Assembly: GCF_030122805.1 (NCBI RefSeq)
Contig: NZ_CP126080.1
Span: 1,679,001 to 1,743,000, forward strand
From: Mesobacillus sp. AQ2
Lineage (GTDB): Bacteria > Bacillota > Bacilli > Bacillales > Cytobacillaceae
Reading direction: 5' to 3'
DNA: 64,000 nucleotides
Shown here: positions 18,657-28,129 of the stretch, piece after piece
How the letters are laid out: every line of letters starts with the position of its first letter
Position numbering within the stretch: the first letter of the stretch is position 1
Translations under genes and position numbers: made by a program
The notes under the pieces: model-generated
Databases searched by the model: none
What the model saw: only the letters and a program-made list of their open reading frames with translations
Told to the model about the DNA's origin: nothing

Positions 18657-19865
18657 ATGTTTAAAAAAATACTGAAATCCTATGACTATTCATTGATCAT
18701 TGCTGTAGTGCTCTTATGTTTGTTCGGACTTGTCATGGTTTACAGTGCCAGCATGGTCACTGCCATTCAAAGGTATGACTATCCAAGTGATTTTTTCTTT
18801 CAAAAACAAAAGATTAATTTGTTAGTAGCTTCTGTCTTGTTCATCCTTGCGGCATTATTCCCCTATAAAGCGATGAAAAGCACTAAATTACTGCTTCCCA
18901 TGGTCACGTTTATCCTCGGGGGGCTTGGTGCATTGTTTTTATTCGGGAAAGTGACGAACAATGCGTTAAGTTGGTTTGAACTTGGTGCAAGGAGCCTTCA
19001 GCCATCAGAATTCGCCAAATTGAGCGTTATTATTTATCTTTCTGCGGTATATGCCAAAAAACAGGCCTACATAAACCAATTCAATAAGGGAGTAGTACCG
19101 CCGCTTGTTTATTTAATCCTGGTTTGTATGCTGGTTGCCATCCAGCCAGACTTCGGTACTGCAGCGATTATTTTCGCGATCGCAGCGACAATCATCATTT
19201 CCTCAGGTATGAACCTGAGGAATATCACCAAGCTGATTTTGTTCGGACTGGCATTTTTGACCCCATTTGTTATCTTCCTTCAAGGTGAGATTTTTTCTGA
19301 AACGAGGATGGGCAGGTTTACTGCCTACAGCAATCCGTTCACTGATGAACAAAATACGGGGTATCATTTGGCCAATTCATATTATGCAATTGGCTCAGGA
19401 GGGCTGAAAGGGCTTGGGCTAGGTGAAAGTGTACAAAAGCTTGGATATCTTCCAGAGCCGCATACCGACTTCATCATTGCTGTAATCTCCGAAGAATTAG
19501 GAATCTTTGGTGTGGGATTTGTACTGCTGAGTTTAGGATTCATTGTCTTAAAAGGAATCCATATAGCGCTGAAGTGTAAAGATCCATTTGGAAGTTTGCT
19601 GGCTATTGGAATTTCGAGCATGATTGGGATCCAGTCGTTTGTCAATCTGGGCGGCGCCTCAGGAGTCATTCCATTGACAGGAGTACCGCTTCCATTTGTA
19701 AGCTATGGTGGCTCTTCATTGCTTCAGCTGGCTATAGCTACGGGGATTCTCGTCAATGTTTCAATGTTTGTTAATTACGAAGAAAAGTATAAAAAGGACA
19801 AGACATCCCAGCCAAAGCCTTCTCCGGCCATGGTCAACCAGAATGCATTCAAGTTCCGGCAGTAA
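18657..19865 (+). CDS. ftsW: Lipid II polymerase / division protein FtsW
   Basis: A 402-residue SEDS-family membrane protein with about ten transmembrane segments. It has the conserved C-terminal loop GASGVIPLTGVPLPFVSYGGSS and the extracytoplasmic GYHLANSYYAIGSGGLKGLGLG segment. It polymerises lipid II at the septum with a class B PBP (PBP2B, pbpB in this window). Identity as FtsW rather than RodA or SpoVE rests on position before ctaA. GGGGAAGAG precedes the ATG. Confidence 0.93.
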   Translation: MFKKILKSYDYSLIIAVVLLCLFGLVMVYSASMVTAIQRYDYPSDFFFQKQKINLLVASVLFILAALFPYKAMKSTKLLLPMVTFILGGLGALFLFGKVTNNALSWFELGARSLQPSEFAKLSVIIYLSAVYAKKQAYINQFNKGVVPPLVYLILVCMLVAIQPDFGTAAIIFAIAATIIISSGMNLRNITKLILFGLAFLTPFVIFLQGEIFSETRMGRFTAYSNPFTDEQNTGYHLANSYYAIGSGGLKGLGLGESVQKLGYLPEPHTDFIIAVISEELGIFGVGFVLLSLGFIVLKGIHIALKCKDPFGSLLAIGISSMIGIQSFVNLGGASGVIPLTGVPLPFVSYGGSSLLQLAIATGILVNVSMFVNYEEKYKKDKTSQPKPSPAMVNQNAFKFRQ

Positions 19866-19874
19866 TATAAAACA

Positions 19875-19909
19875 AAAGAAGCTGCAGCGATTGCTGCAGC
19901 TTCTTATTT
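19875..19909. terminator. Bidirectional terminator between ftsW and ctaA
   Basis: AAGAAGCTGCAGC pairs perfectly with GCTGCAGCTTCTT across 4 bases. The ctaA stop codon lies in the right flank. Confidence 0.92.
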
Positions 19910-20860
19910 TACAGTTGCCGGAGAAAGGTCTGCGGCTGTAGGTTTCTCTACTCTTGCGGCATTTTTCTTGCTTCTTGAAACTAGAAGGATGAAGTAGCTG
20001 AACACACCAAACAGTACTGATATGAAGAATGCGTGCGCCAGAGCGATATACAAATTCAGTCTGGTATAAATAATCAGCGCACCCGCGGTCACCTGAAGTG
20101 AAACCAGTATCATGGAGATGATCCAGCCCCAGTATAATACTCTCTCATGTTTGTAATGTTTTACGGTGATATATGTTACGTAGGCAATCCAGATAAAAAT
20201 GAATCCCGCTGCTGCCCTGTGGCCCATCTGAACCCATTCATACAGGTTTGTAGGCAGGAAAGAACCGTCATTCGTGCATAATGGCCAGTCCTTACAGACC
20301 AGGCTTGCGTTCATATGTCTTACCAGAGCTCCCGTATAGACGACAATATAGCTATATACCGCCAGTCCGATGATATGGAACCTCATTCTTTTATCGATCA
20401 CTAATTTATCAGCCTCGAATTTCTTATCTACCTCAAAAATAAGCATGGTCAATAATAGAACAGCTGCAAAAGAAATGAGTGAAATGCCAAAGTGAAGCGC
20501 GAGAACAAAATCAGATTGGCCCCAAACGACAGCGGCAGCGCCAATCAAAGCCTGAAGAACCAAAAAGAAAAATGATAAAACTGCCAGGAACTTCGTTTCA
20601 CGGATGTGTCCGATTGTTTTCCAAGTCCAAATGGATAAAACCAGAACCATGATGCCGACACTACCGGAAACCAATCGGTGGGCCAGTTCTATTACCAATT
20701 CCGGTGTTATGCTGGTGGGAACAAACACTCCATTGCATAGTGGCCAGGATTTCCCACAGCCCATTCCGGAATCAGTTTTAGTAACCAGTGCTCCCCCTAA
20801 TAAAACAAAAAGCATCCCAATCGTGGTCAAAACAGCAAGCCACTTTAGGGAACGATTCAT
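19904..20860 (-). CDS. ctaA: Heme A synthase
   Basis: A 318-residue membrane enzyme with eight transmembrane segments in two related halves. It converts heme O to heme A for the caa3 and aa3 oxidases. Conserved histidines appear in [27 protein letters not shown] and ALAHAFFI, and extracytoplasmic cysteine pairs in CGKSWPLC and CKDWPLC. The ATG at 20860 gives [13 protein letters not shown] and follows AGGTGAT; the frame continues upstream without conservation. Divergent from ctaB, as in B. subtilis. Confidence 0.94.
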   Translation of the reverse strand: MNRSLKWLAVLTTIGMLFVLLGGALVTKTDSGMGCGKSWPLCNGVFVPTSITPELVIELAHRLVSGSVGIMVLVLSIWTWKTIGHIRETKFLAVLSFFFLVLQALIGAAAVVWGQSDFVLALHFGISLISFAAVLLLTMLIFEVDKKFEADKLVIDKRMRFHIIGLAVYSYIVVYTGALVRHMNASLVCKDWPLCTNDGSFLPTNLYEWVQMGHRAAAGFIFIWIAYVTYITVKHYKHERVLYWGWIISMILVSLQVTAGALIIYTRLNLYIALAHAFFISVLFGVFSYFILLVSRSKKNAARVEKPTAADLSPATVK

Positions 20861-21475
20861 AATCATCACCTGCTCATTCAAAGTTCGATAAGTTGTCAAA
20901 TAATAAACTTGACATGTATAATGTAAGAAACTTGTAGAAAATAAAAAATTCTATTCCTATAATAACGAAGTTTGGCGAAAAAGGATAGAAAACAATACTT
21001 AAGATACTACACAAAATAAGGTTTTTTTTCAATACTAACCTCCGGGATGGACATTGAAGCCTTTTATCGGTAAAATTCTCTTGGCAGTACCATCCCTGGG
21101 AAAATGGCATACTACATACCAGCTTTTTTACTTTCATGAAAATATTATCCAAGAATATGTAATAATAGCTCTCCGACGACCCTTTTAATAAACATTCGAT
21201 TCTAGTCAAAATTCCTTGCAATAAAAATGAACTTTATGGATAATGGCGGTAAGACACAAATTAGTCAAATTTTGTTCAAAAAAAATTCACAAAAAAGTTG
21301 TGAAGTGTGATTTAATATACAACGAAGGCTTTATTTTTCTACACAAACATTTAACAGCCTTAACACGTTGAGAATAGTGAAAACTATCTGGAATATAAAG
21401 TTGAAAATACTCTTCTTTTTTTTGTAAAAATTCGTATCTAGAATTTGGAAGAAAAGGGGATGGAGGAGGATATGG
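20861..21475. promoter_or_regulatory. Divergent ctaA–ctaB control region with a ResD-like dyad
   Basis: No gene is seen in this AT-rich 615-base stretch. TTCACAA (21286-21292) and TTGTGAA (21298-21304) form a perfect inverted repeat with a 5-base spacer. Read on the minus strand, the left half is TTTGTGAAT, the ResD consensus as I remember it. A TAATAT -10 (21313-21318) lies just downstream with no -35, as expected of an activated promoter. ResD activates ctaA and ctaB in B. subtilis. Confidence 0.55.
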
Positions 21476-22402
21476 ATGTCTAATTCAAAAGCTTTATCAG
21501 AAGCTGTATTGGAGAACGGACAGCCTGCAGTTGCGGAGAAGACTATGATGAAAGACTTTCTGGCACTGATTAAAGTAGGAATTGTTAATTCCAATGCAAT
21601 GACGACTTTTACTGGTTTATGGCTTGCGCTTCATTTTAGCGGTGCGCGATTCCTGGACAGTATTGATTTGATTCTTGCGACATTGATCGGTTCATCGCTG
21701 ATCGTTGCCGGCTCATGCAGCCTGAATAATTACATTGACCGGGATATCGACCACTTGATGGAACGAACAAAAGACCGTCCAACTGTCACAGGAAGAGTCC
21801 AACCGGGCAAAGTGGCATTGATGAGCTTCCTGTTGATTGGGATCGGCACCGGATTTTTGCTTACTACTACCATTACAGCTGCTGTAATCGGGCTGTTTGG
21901 AGTTTTTAGTTATGTTGTTCTATATACTTTGTGGTCAAAAAGAAAATATGTTTCCAACACGATTGTCGGAAGTATTTCAGGAGCAGTACCGCCATTAATT
22001 GGCTGGGCTGCAGTTGACGCAAATCTTGATATCATGGCCTGGATGCTTTTTGCCATCGTTTTTGTATGGCAGCCGCCGCATTTCTATGCTCTTGCCATGA
22101 GAAGGGCAGAAGAATACCGCGCAGCTGGAGTCCCGATGCTTCCTGTCGTAAAAGGATTCAAGGCGACAAAGAAATCAATTTACCTTTGGATCACGGCTTT
22201 ATTGCCGCTGCCATTCTTTCTTCAGGAGCTTGGAATCTCTTTCATGGTTCTGGCAACCATCCTGAATATTGGGTGGATTGTATTGGGAATCTATCTAGAA
22301 AAGCTTAAAGATGATATAAAGTGGGCAAAACTGATGTTTGTATATTCCTTACAATACTTAACGGTCATGTTTGTCGCTATGGTAATTGTCACACTTATCT
22401 AA
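21476..22402 (+). CDS. ctaB: Protoheme IX farnesyltransferase (heme O synthase)
   Basis: A 308-residue UbiA-family prenyltransferase with about nine membrane segments. It adds farnesyl to heme B to give heme O, the substrate of CtaA. The Mg2+/prenyl-diphosphate motif [19 protein letters not shown] is visible near 83-101, and a second polar loop WKRKYVSN-like segment appears as [19 protein letters not shown] precedes the ATG. First gene of the cta oxidase cluster. Confidence 0.95.
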   Translation: MSNSKALSEAVLENGQPAVAEKTMMKDFLALIKVGIVNSNAMTTFTGLWLALHFSGARFLDSIDLILATLIGSSLIVAGSCSLNNYIDRDIDHLMERTKDRPTVTGRVQPGKVALMSFLLIGIGTGFLLTTTITAAVIGLFGVFSYVVLYTLWSKRKYVSNTIVGSISGAVPPLIGWAAVDANLDIMAWMLFAIVFVWQPPHFYALAMRRAEEYRAAGVPMLPVVKGFKATKKSIYLWITALLPLPFFLQELGISFMVLATILNIGWIVLGIYLEKLKDDIKWAKLMFVYSLQYLTVMFVAMVIVTLI

Positions 22403-22502
22403 CCTTCGTTAGGAGATTCACTCTTTGATGAGAGAGGATTTTTCCATATATTTTAAAACCAAATTAATAAGATTTTTTACGAAAGAGGGGTTTAATTAAG
22501 CT

Positions 22503-23576
22503 ATGAAGATGCTTGCTAAATGGCGTCTGCTATCATTGTTCGCATTGATGGCATTAGTCTTGTCAGGCTGTGGAGAGCCATACTTGTCTGCGTTAAGACC
22601 AGCAGGTGAAGTCGCTCAATCCCAGTATGAACTCATGTTGTTGAGCACGGCGATTATGGTTGGAGTAATTGCAATCGTCACAATCATTTTTATTTATGTT
22701 GTCATGAAGTTCCGCAGGAAAAACGACAACGAAATTCCAAAGCAGGTTGAAGGAAGCCACAAACTGGAAATCCTTTGGACTGTTATTCCGATCTTATTGC
22801 TTCTAATTCTAGCTGTTCCAACAGTGGCTGCAACGTTCAAGTTAGCTGATGTGTCACCAATGGAAAAGAAAAATGCCGATGGAAAGACGGATGCTCTAGT
22901 AGTTAATGTCCGTGCAAACCTTTATTGGTGGGAATTCGAATATCCAAATGAAGAAATCATCACTAGCCAGGAATTGGTAGTGCCGACAGATGAAAAGGTT
23001 TACTTTAATCTGAAAGCTTCTGATGTTAAGCACTCATTCTGGATTCCTTCTGCGGGAGGAAAGATGGATACGAATACCGACAACGTCAATAAGTTCTGGC
23101 TTGAGTTCGACAGTAAAGGTGCTGATGAAGCTGGCGGCCTTTTCTATGGAAAATGTGCTGAGCTATGCGGCCCTTCACACGCATTGATGGACTTCAAAGT
23201 AAAGGCAATGCCTCGCGCTGAATTCGATCAATGGGTATCAAGTATGAAAACAGTTAAAGAACCTGTTAAAGCTGAAACAGCAACTGCACAGCAAGGACAG
23301 GAAATCTTCAATAACAGCTGTATTGGATGCCATGCGGTAACTCCTGCAAATACGGCTCCAGAAGCAGCACGCGTTGGTCCTAACCTGACTAACTTCGGTG
23401 AACGTTCCCGTGTTGCTGGTGTTCTTGATCATTCTTCTGAAAATGTGAAGAAGTGGCTTGAGGACCCAGAGGCTTATAAGCCAGGTAATAAGATGACTGG
23501 AAAGTATCCTGAACTCTCTCCAGAAGAGCTAGACGCATTGGCAGAGTATCTGATGGGCTTGAAAGTCCAGAAATAA
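22503..23576 (+). CDS. ctaC: Cytochrome c oxidase (caa3) subunit II with fused cytochrome c
   Basis: A 357-residue lipoprotein: signal peptide ending LVLSGC (Cys23), two membrane helices (about 44-70 and 88-110), and a cupredoxin domain. CuA ligands are His in VKHSFWIP and Cys/His in CAELCGPSH. A C-terminal cytochrome c domain has the heme motif CIGCH and a later Met in NKMTGKYP. Electrons enter through this fused heme c, which defines the caa3 type. GAAAGAGGGG precedes the ATG. Co-transcribed with ctaDEF. Confidence 0.96.
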   Translation: MKMLAKWRLLSLFALMALVLSGCGEPYLSALRPAGEVAQSQYELMLLSTAIMVGVIAIVTIIFIYVVMKFRRKNDNEIPKQVEGSHKLEILWTVIPILLLLILAVPTVAATFKLADVSPMEKKNADGKTDALVVNVRANLYWWEFEYPNEEIITSQELVVPTDEKVYFNLKASDVKHSFWIPSAGGKMDTNTDNVNKFWLEFDSKGADEAGGLFYGKCAELCGPSHALMDFKVKAMPRAEFDQWVSSMKTVKEPVKAETATAQQGQEIFNNSCIGCHAVTPANTAPEAARVGPNLTNFGERSRVAGVLDHSSENVKKWLEDPEAYKPGNKMTGKYPELSPEELDALAEYLMGLKVQK

Positions 23577-23607
23577 AAGGGGATATGTTTGAAAGGGAGG
23601 TAAAACT

Positions 23608-25479
23608 GTGAGTACCTATGCTCAGAAAAAAGGATTCGGCGCAACATTGTGGGACTACCTGACAACAGTTGACCATAAGAAAATTGCCATCCTTTATCTA
23701 ATCGCTGGCGGATTCTTCTTCCTTCTTGGAGGACTTGAAGCGCTATTTATCCGTATCCAGCTCGCTGTGCCAAATAATGATTTTGTTAGCGCAGGGTTCT
23801 ATAACGAAATCCTGACGATGCACGGAACGACGATGATCTTCCTTGCAGCGATGCCGCTTGTATTTGCATTCATGAATGCTGTAATGCCACTCCAGATTGG
23901 TGCGCGTGACGTTGCGTTCCCATTCTTGAACTCTTTAGGATTCTGGCTATTCTTCTTTGGTGGAGTATTCCTGAACCTTTCATGGTTCCTGGGTGGAGCT
24001 CCTGATGCTGGTTGGACTTCTTACGCTTCTTTATCAATGGCGTCTGAAACACATGGTATTGATTTCTACGCACTTGGTTTGCAGATTTCAGGTGCGGGTA
24101 CACTAATCGGGGGGATCAACTTCCTCGTAACGATCGTAAATATGCGTGCACCGGGAATGACATATATGAGGATGCCGATGTTCACTTGGGCTACATTCGT
24201 GACATCTGCACTGATTTTGTTCGCATTCCCTCCATTGACTGTAGGCTTGTTCTTACTGATTTTTGACCGCATGTTTGGTTCTAACTTCTTTGATGTAGCC
24301 AACGGTGGTAACACTATCATCTGGGAACACCTTTTCTGGATCTTTGGTCACCCTGAAGTTTATATCTTGATTTTACCGGCTTTCGGTATTTTCTCAGAGA
24401 TATTCGCAATCTTCTCTAGAAAACGTCTTTTCGGTTACTCATCCATGGTATTCGCGACTGTTTTGATCGGTTTCCTAGGATTCATGGTTTGGGCTCACCA
24501 TATGTTCACAACAGGTCTTGGACCAATTGCCAACGCAATCTTCGCAGTAGCGACTATGGCCATTGCCGTGCCTACTGGAATCAAGATTTTTAACTGGCTG
24601 TTCACGATGTGGGGCGGAAGCATCAAGTTCACTACGCCAATGCTTTGGGCTGTAGCATTCATCCCTTCATTCGTAGCCGGTGGTGTAACTGGTGTCATGC
24701 TTGCATCAGCTGCAGCTGACTATCAGTACCACGACAGCTATTTTGTAGTAGCTCACTTCCACTACGTAATCGTAGGTGGGGTAGTATTCGCGTTATTTGC
24801 AGGTGCACACCTGTACTGGCCGAAAATGTTCGGTACAATGCTAAACGAAACTCTTGGAAAGATCACTTTCTGGTTATTCCTGATTGGTTTCCATTTAACA
24901 TTCTTCATCCAGCACTTCCTGGGATTGATGGGTATGCCGCGTCGTATCTTCACATTCCTTCCTGGACAGGGACTTGAAACAGGAAACTTGATCAGTTCAA
25001 TTGGAGCTGCGTTCATGGCAGTTGCTGTTATCGTTCTATTGATCAATGTAGTAATCACAACTGTTAAAAACGAAAAGGTTGGAAATGACCCTTGGGGAGA
25101 TGGCCGTACACTAGAGTGGGCTATCGCTTCACCGCCGCCATTCTACAACTTCAAACAGCTTCCGCTTGTTCGTGGTTTGGATGCTTACTGGCTTGAAAAA
25201 ATGGAAGGCAAGAAGGGTATGACGCCTGCAGAACCACTGGGCGATATCCACATGCCGAACAACTCATTCATTCCTTTCGTTATCGCGCTTGGTCTCTTCA
25301 TCGCAGCATTTGGTGCAATGTACCGTGCTGAGACGAGCTGGGGCTTGCTGGTACTGATATTGGGAATGGCAGTAACATTAGGAGCAATGTTCGTCCGCTC
25401 TATTAAAGATGATCATGGCTTCCATATTCATAAAGAAGACCTAATGGATGATGAGAATGATAAGGGGGTAAAGGCATAA
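23608..25479 (+). CDS. ctaD: Cytochrome c oxidase subunit I
   Basis: A 623-residue catalytic subunit with at least 12 membrane helices. Heme a/a3 and CuB ligands are visible: MHGTTMIF, HPEVYILILPAFG (CuB His and the cross-linked Tyr of the HPEVY motif) and HDSYFVVAHFHYV. It reduces O2 to water and pumps protons. GTG start follows GGGAGG by 7 bases. Its stop overlaps the ctaE start by one base (TAATG). Confidence 0.97.
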   Translation: MSTYAQKKGFGATLWDYLTTVDHKKIAILYLIAGGFFFLLGGLEALFIRIQLAVPNNDFVSAGFYNEILTMHGTTMIFLAAMPLVFAFMNAVMPLQIGARDVAFPFLNSLGFWLFFFGGVFLNLSWFLGGAPDAGWTSYASLSMASETHGIDFYALGLQISGAGTLIGGINFLVTIVNMRAPGMTYMRMPMFTWATFVTSALILFAFPPLTVGLFLLIFDRMFGSNFFDVANGGNTIIWEHLFWIFGHPEVYILILPAFGIFSEIFAIFSRKRLFGYSSMVFATVLIGFLGFMVWAHHMFTTGLGPIANAIFAVATMAIAVPTGIKIFNWLFTMWGGSIKFTTPMLWAVAFIPSFVAGGVTGVMLASAAADYQYHDSYFVVAHFHYVIVGGVVFALFAGAHLYWPKMFGTMLNETLGKITFWLFLIGFHLTFFIQHFLGLMGMPRRIFTFLPGQGLETGNLISSIGAAFMAVAVIVLLINVVITTVKNEKVGNDPWGDGRTLEWAIASPPPFYNFKQLPLVRGLDAYWLEKMEGKKGMTPAEPLGDIHMPNNSFIPFVIALGLFIAAFGAMYRAETSWGLLVLILGMAVTLGAMFVRSIKDDHGFHIHKEDLMDDENDKGVKA

Positions 25480-26108
25480 TGCAAGCTGAAGAAAAATTCA
25501 CATATGAAACATGGCCTGCCGAGCCTGAAAAAGCAACCCTCGAAGCAAAGAACAAATTTTTGGGCTTCTGGTTCTTCCTTGGCGGAGAAACAGTTTTGTT
25601 CGCAACTTTATTTGCGACTTACCTTGCATTGAAAGATAAGGTTCCCAGCGCTGACCATGCACTGGCAAAAGATATTTTTGAAATACCGCTTGCTTTTGCA
25701 GCGACAATGCTGCTTTTAACAAGTTCTTTGACAAGTGTATACGCAATGTATCACATGAAGAATTTCAACTTTAAGAAGATGCAGCTATGGCTTGGATTGA
25801 CTGTAGCTTTAGGTGCAGCCTTCCTTGCGCTTGAAATTTATGAGTTTAATCACTATGTACATGAGTTCCACCATACGTTTACAAGCAGTGCGTTTGGCTC
25901 AGCCTTCTACACGCTTGTTGGCTTCCACGGTGGACACGTGGCATTTGGTTTACTTTGGATCACTACACTGATGATCCGTAACTCCAAACGTGGGTTGAAT
26001 CTGTACAACGCTCCTAAGTTCTACGTAGCCAGCCTTTACTGGCACTTCATTGACGTTGTATGGGTATTCATCTTCACGGTTGTATATCTAATGGGAATGG
26101 TGGGATAA
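25479..26108 (+). CDS. ctaE: Cytochrome c oxidase subunit III
   Basis: A 209-residue protein with five membrane segments, the short bacterial form of subunit III. The conserved GFHGGHVAFGLLW and YWHFIDVVWVFIFTVVYL segments are present. It stabilises subunit I and proton uptake. The ATG shares a base with the ctaD stop, so translation is coupled; AAGGGGG lies inside the end of ctaD. Confidence 0.96.
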   Translation: MQAEEKFTYETWPAEPEKATLEAKNKFLGFWFFLGGETVLFATLFATYLALKDKVPSADHALAKDIFEIPLAFAATMLLLTSSLTSVYAMYHMKNFNFKKMQLWLGLTVALGAAFLALEIYEFNHYVHEFHHTFTSSAFGSAFYTLVGFHGGHVAFGLLWITTLMIRNSKRGLNLYNAPKFYVASLYWHFIDVVWVFIFTVVYLMGMVG

Positions 26109-26112
26109 ACTG

Positions 26113-26448
26113 ATGGCTAATCAACAACCAAGTTCAGGGAACCCAAGAGTAGACGTCGAATATCGTCGCAAGAAGAGCGCCGAAGAGATGAGATACCAAA
26201 TCGTTTCCTTTGCATTGATGATTTTCTTGACGATTGTTGCATTTGTTGCAGTTGGATATGAAGGATTTTCTGGCTGGTTCACAGTTCCGTTCATCCTTTT
26301 GCTTGCGGTAGTGCAAGTGATTTTCCAGCTCTATTATTTCATGCACATGAGTCACAAAGGACATGAAGCACCTTCATTATTCCTATACTCAGGAGTGCTT
26401 GTAGGCGCAGTTACCATCCTTGCGTTCAGTACAATCATCTGGTGGTAA
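26113..26448 (+). CDS. ctaF: Cytochrome c oxidase subunit IV
   Basis: A 111-residue protein with three membrane helices and the MHMSHKGHE loop typical of the Bacillus small oxidase subunit (COX4_pro type). It starts 4 bases after the ctaE stop. Last gene of ctaCDEF, followed by a strong terminator. Confidence 0.94.
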   Translation: MANQQPSSGNPRVDVEYRRKKSAEEMRYQIVSFALMIFLTIVAFVAVGYEGFSGWFTVPFILLLAVVQVIFQLYYFMHMSHKGHEAPSLFLYSGVLVGAVTILAFSTIIWW

Positions 26449-26469
26449 GCATAAATATGACTTAAAGGG

Positions 26470-26498
26470 AAAATCGGCTGTCACAGCCGATTTTTTCT
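26470..26498 (+). terminator. Terminator of ctaCDEF
   Basis: AAAATCGGCTG pairs perfectly with CAGCCGATTTT across TCA. Confidence 0.94.
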
Positions 26499-26606
26499 AT
26501 GATATTCGCTGGATTAGCATTTAATGGAAGTGTCGTTTCGTTGATGTTGCATACCAATGGAAGTATAATGAGAGTAAAGTTCTATAACTGGACGGGGTGA
26601 AAAAAG

Positions 26607-27518
26607 ATGCTTACTCTAGATATATTTGGGTTCAGAGCCCTATGGAGCCCGGTATTTTTTCTAGTGATGGCAGCTCTATTAGTTGCTTATTATCTAATTG
26701 TGTACAAATACTATGGTCGTTTTAAAGAAGGGACTCGGGCTACACGACAACAGGCTGTTTATTTAACATCAGCCATAATCGTACTGTATATCGTTAAAGG
26801 TTCACCTGTCGATTTGATGGCCCATATTACTTTTTATATGCACATGATCCAAATGGCTGTTCTTTATCTTGTCGTTCCGCCTCTATTGATTTTCGGACTG
26901 CCTAATTGGCTATGGCGATCCTTCCTTTCCCTGCCGGCAGTCGATCCGTTGTTTCGCTTTTTCACCAAGCCGCTAATTGCCTTGATCATGTTCAATGGAA
27001 TATTCTCCATTTACCATATTCCGCTGATTTTTGATTTTGTCAAAACGGATATGTGGCTGCATGCAGGCTATACATCAGTGCTTTTTGTACTGGCCATGTT
27101 CATGTGGTGGCCGTTAGTCAATAAATTGGAAGAATATCAAACATTATCAGGCGTAAAAAAGATGGGATATATCTTTGCTGACGGAGTATTGATTACCCCT
27201 GCCTGCGCGCTGATCATATTTGCGGATACACCAATGTATGCAACCTTTGCAGACCCAAATGCATGGGGAGAAGCGTTGAAATTATGTGTTCCGCCTTCGA
27301 CCCTTTCCAGCTTGAATCTTAGCGGTCCTGAAACCTTCAGTTCTATTTCGCTTTTGCATGACCAGCAGCTTGGCGGAGTAATTATGAAGGTCATTCAGGA
27401 AATCGTGTATGGAATTTTCCTGGGATATGCATTCTTCCAGTGGTTCCGGAATGAAGAAGAACGCCAGGCTGAACAGGATGCCATCAATCTTGCCAGTGCT
27501 CCACAGCCATTAAAATGA
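26607..27518 (+). CDS. ctaG: Cytochrome c oxidase assembly factor CtaG (caa3 type)
   Basis: A 303-residue membrane protein with about seven helices, including HITFYMHMIQMAVLYLVVPPLLIFGLP (as separate conserved stretches) and MFMWWPLVNKL. This is the Bacillus CtaG family needed for active caa3 oxidase, and is unrelated to the copper chaperone Cox11 also called CtaG. GGGGTGA precedes the ATG. It has its own transcription gap after ctaF. Confidence 0.93.
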   Translation: MLTLDIFGFRALWSPVFFLVMAALLVAYYLIVYKYYGRFKEGTRATRQQAVYLTSAIIVLYIVKGSPVDLMAHITFYMHMIQMAVLYLVVPPLLIFGLPNWLWRSFLSLPAVDPLFRFFTKPLIALIMFNGIFSIYHIPLIFDFVKTDMWLHAGYTSVLFVLAMFMWWPLVNKLEEYQTLSGVKKMGYIFADGVLITPACALIIFADTPMYATFADPNAWGEALKLCVPPSTLSSLNLSGPETFSSISLLHDQQLGGVIMKVIQEIVYGIFLGYAFFQWFRNEEERQAEQDAINLASAPQPLK

Positions 27519-27528
27519 AATGAAATGT

Positions 27529-27564
27529 AAAAGCTTCCTTTTTAAAGGGAGCTTTTTATTTTTT
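27529..27564 (+). terminator. Terminator after ctaG
   Basis: AAAAGCTTCCTTT pairs with AAAGGGAGCTTTT, then a T-rich run. Confidence 0.85.
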
Positions 27565-27664
27565 TGTGTTTTTTAATATGAATCTGCTACTCAAAGGTTG
27601 AAAAATAAGGACATGTCACCTACAATTAACCTTATGGAGAAATAATGATTGAGAGGGAAATGAA

Positions 27665-28129
27665 ATGTCGAATTTACCGATTCTGCCTACGATCAGCACG
27701 ACCTTTATTGTACTCAGTGCCATTACAGTGGCAATTGGCTGGGCCCAAATAAAACAAAGGAAGATTGATCAACATCGGAAGACGATGACTCTAGCCGGCA
27801 TATTTGCGATCATCTTTTTTGTGATTTACGCTACAAGGACTATCTTTATTGGCAACACATCTTTTGGCGGACCGGATGATATCAAAATCTATTACACATT
27901 GTTTTTGATTTTCCATATCACACTTGCAACAATAGGTGCAGTGCTTGGAATCATCTCACTTTACACTGGATACAAGAACAAGCTTGAGCGTCATCGGAAA
28001 CTTGGACCAGTAACAAGTGTTACCTGGTTTTTTACCGGAATCACAGGTGTCGCTGTTTACCTTCTTCTTTATGTATTTTATAAGGGCGGGGAAACTACTT
28101 CAGTCATCAAAGCGATTCTTGGAACATAA
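27665..28129 (+). CDS. DUF420 family membrane protein (YozB-like)
   Basis: A 154-residue protein with four membrane helices and the DUF420 landmarks: LPTISTTFIVLSAITVAIGW, HRKTMTLAGIFAIIFFVIY, FHITLATIGAVLGIISL and HRKLGPVTSVTWFFTGITG. Conserved His residues at helix ends suggest a heme- or redox-linked role, which fits its place after the cta cluster (inference). GAGAGGGAAATGAA precedes the ATG. Confidence 0.85.
   Translation: MSNLPILPTISTTFIVLSAITVAIGWAQIKQRKIDQHRKTMTLAGIFAIIFFVIYATRTIFIGNTSFGGPDDIKIYYTLFLIFHITLATIGAVLGIISLYTGYKNKLERHRKLGPVTSVTWFFTGITGVAVYLLLYVFYKGGETTSVIKAILGT

Noticed and set aside
21286..21304. Rex (NADH-sensing) operator
   Set aside because: Rex sites have TTGTG outside and CACAA inside-out order (TTGTGAA...TTCACAA); here the halves are in the opposite order, so ResD-like is the better reading.
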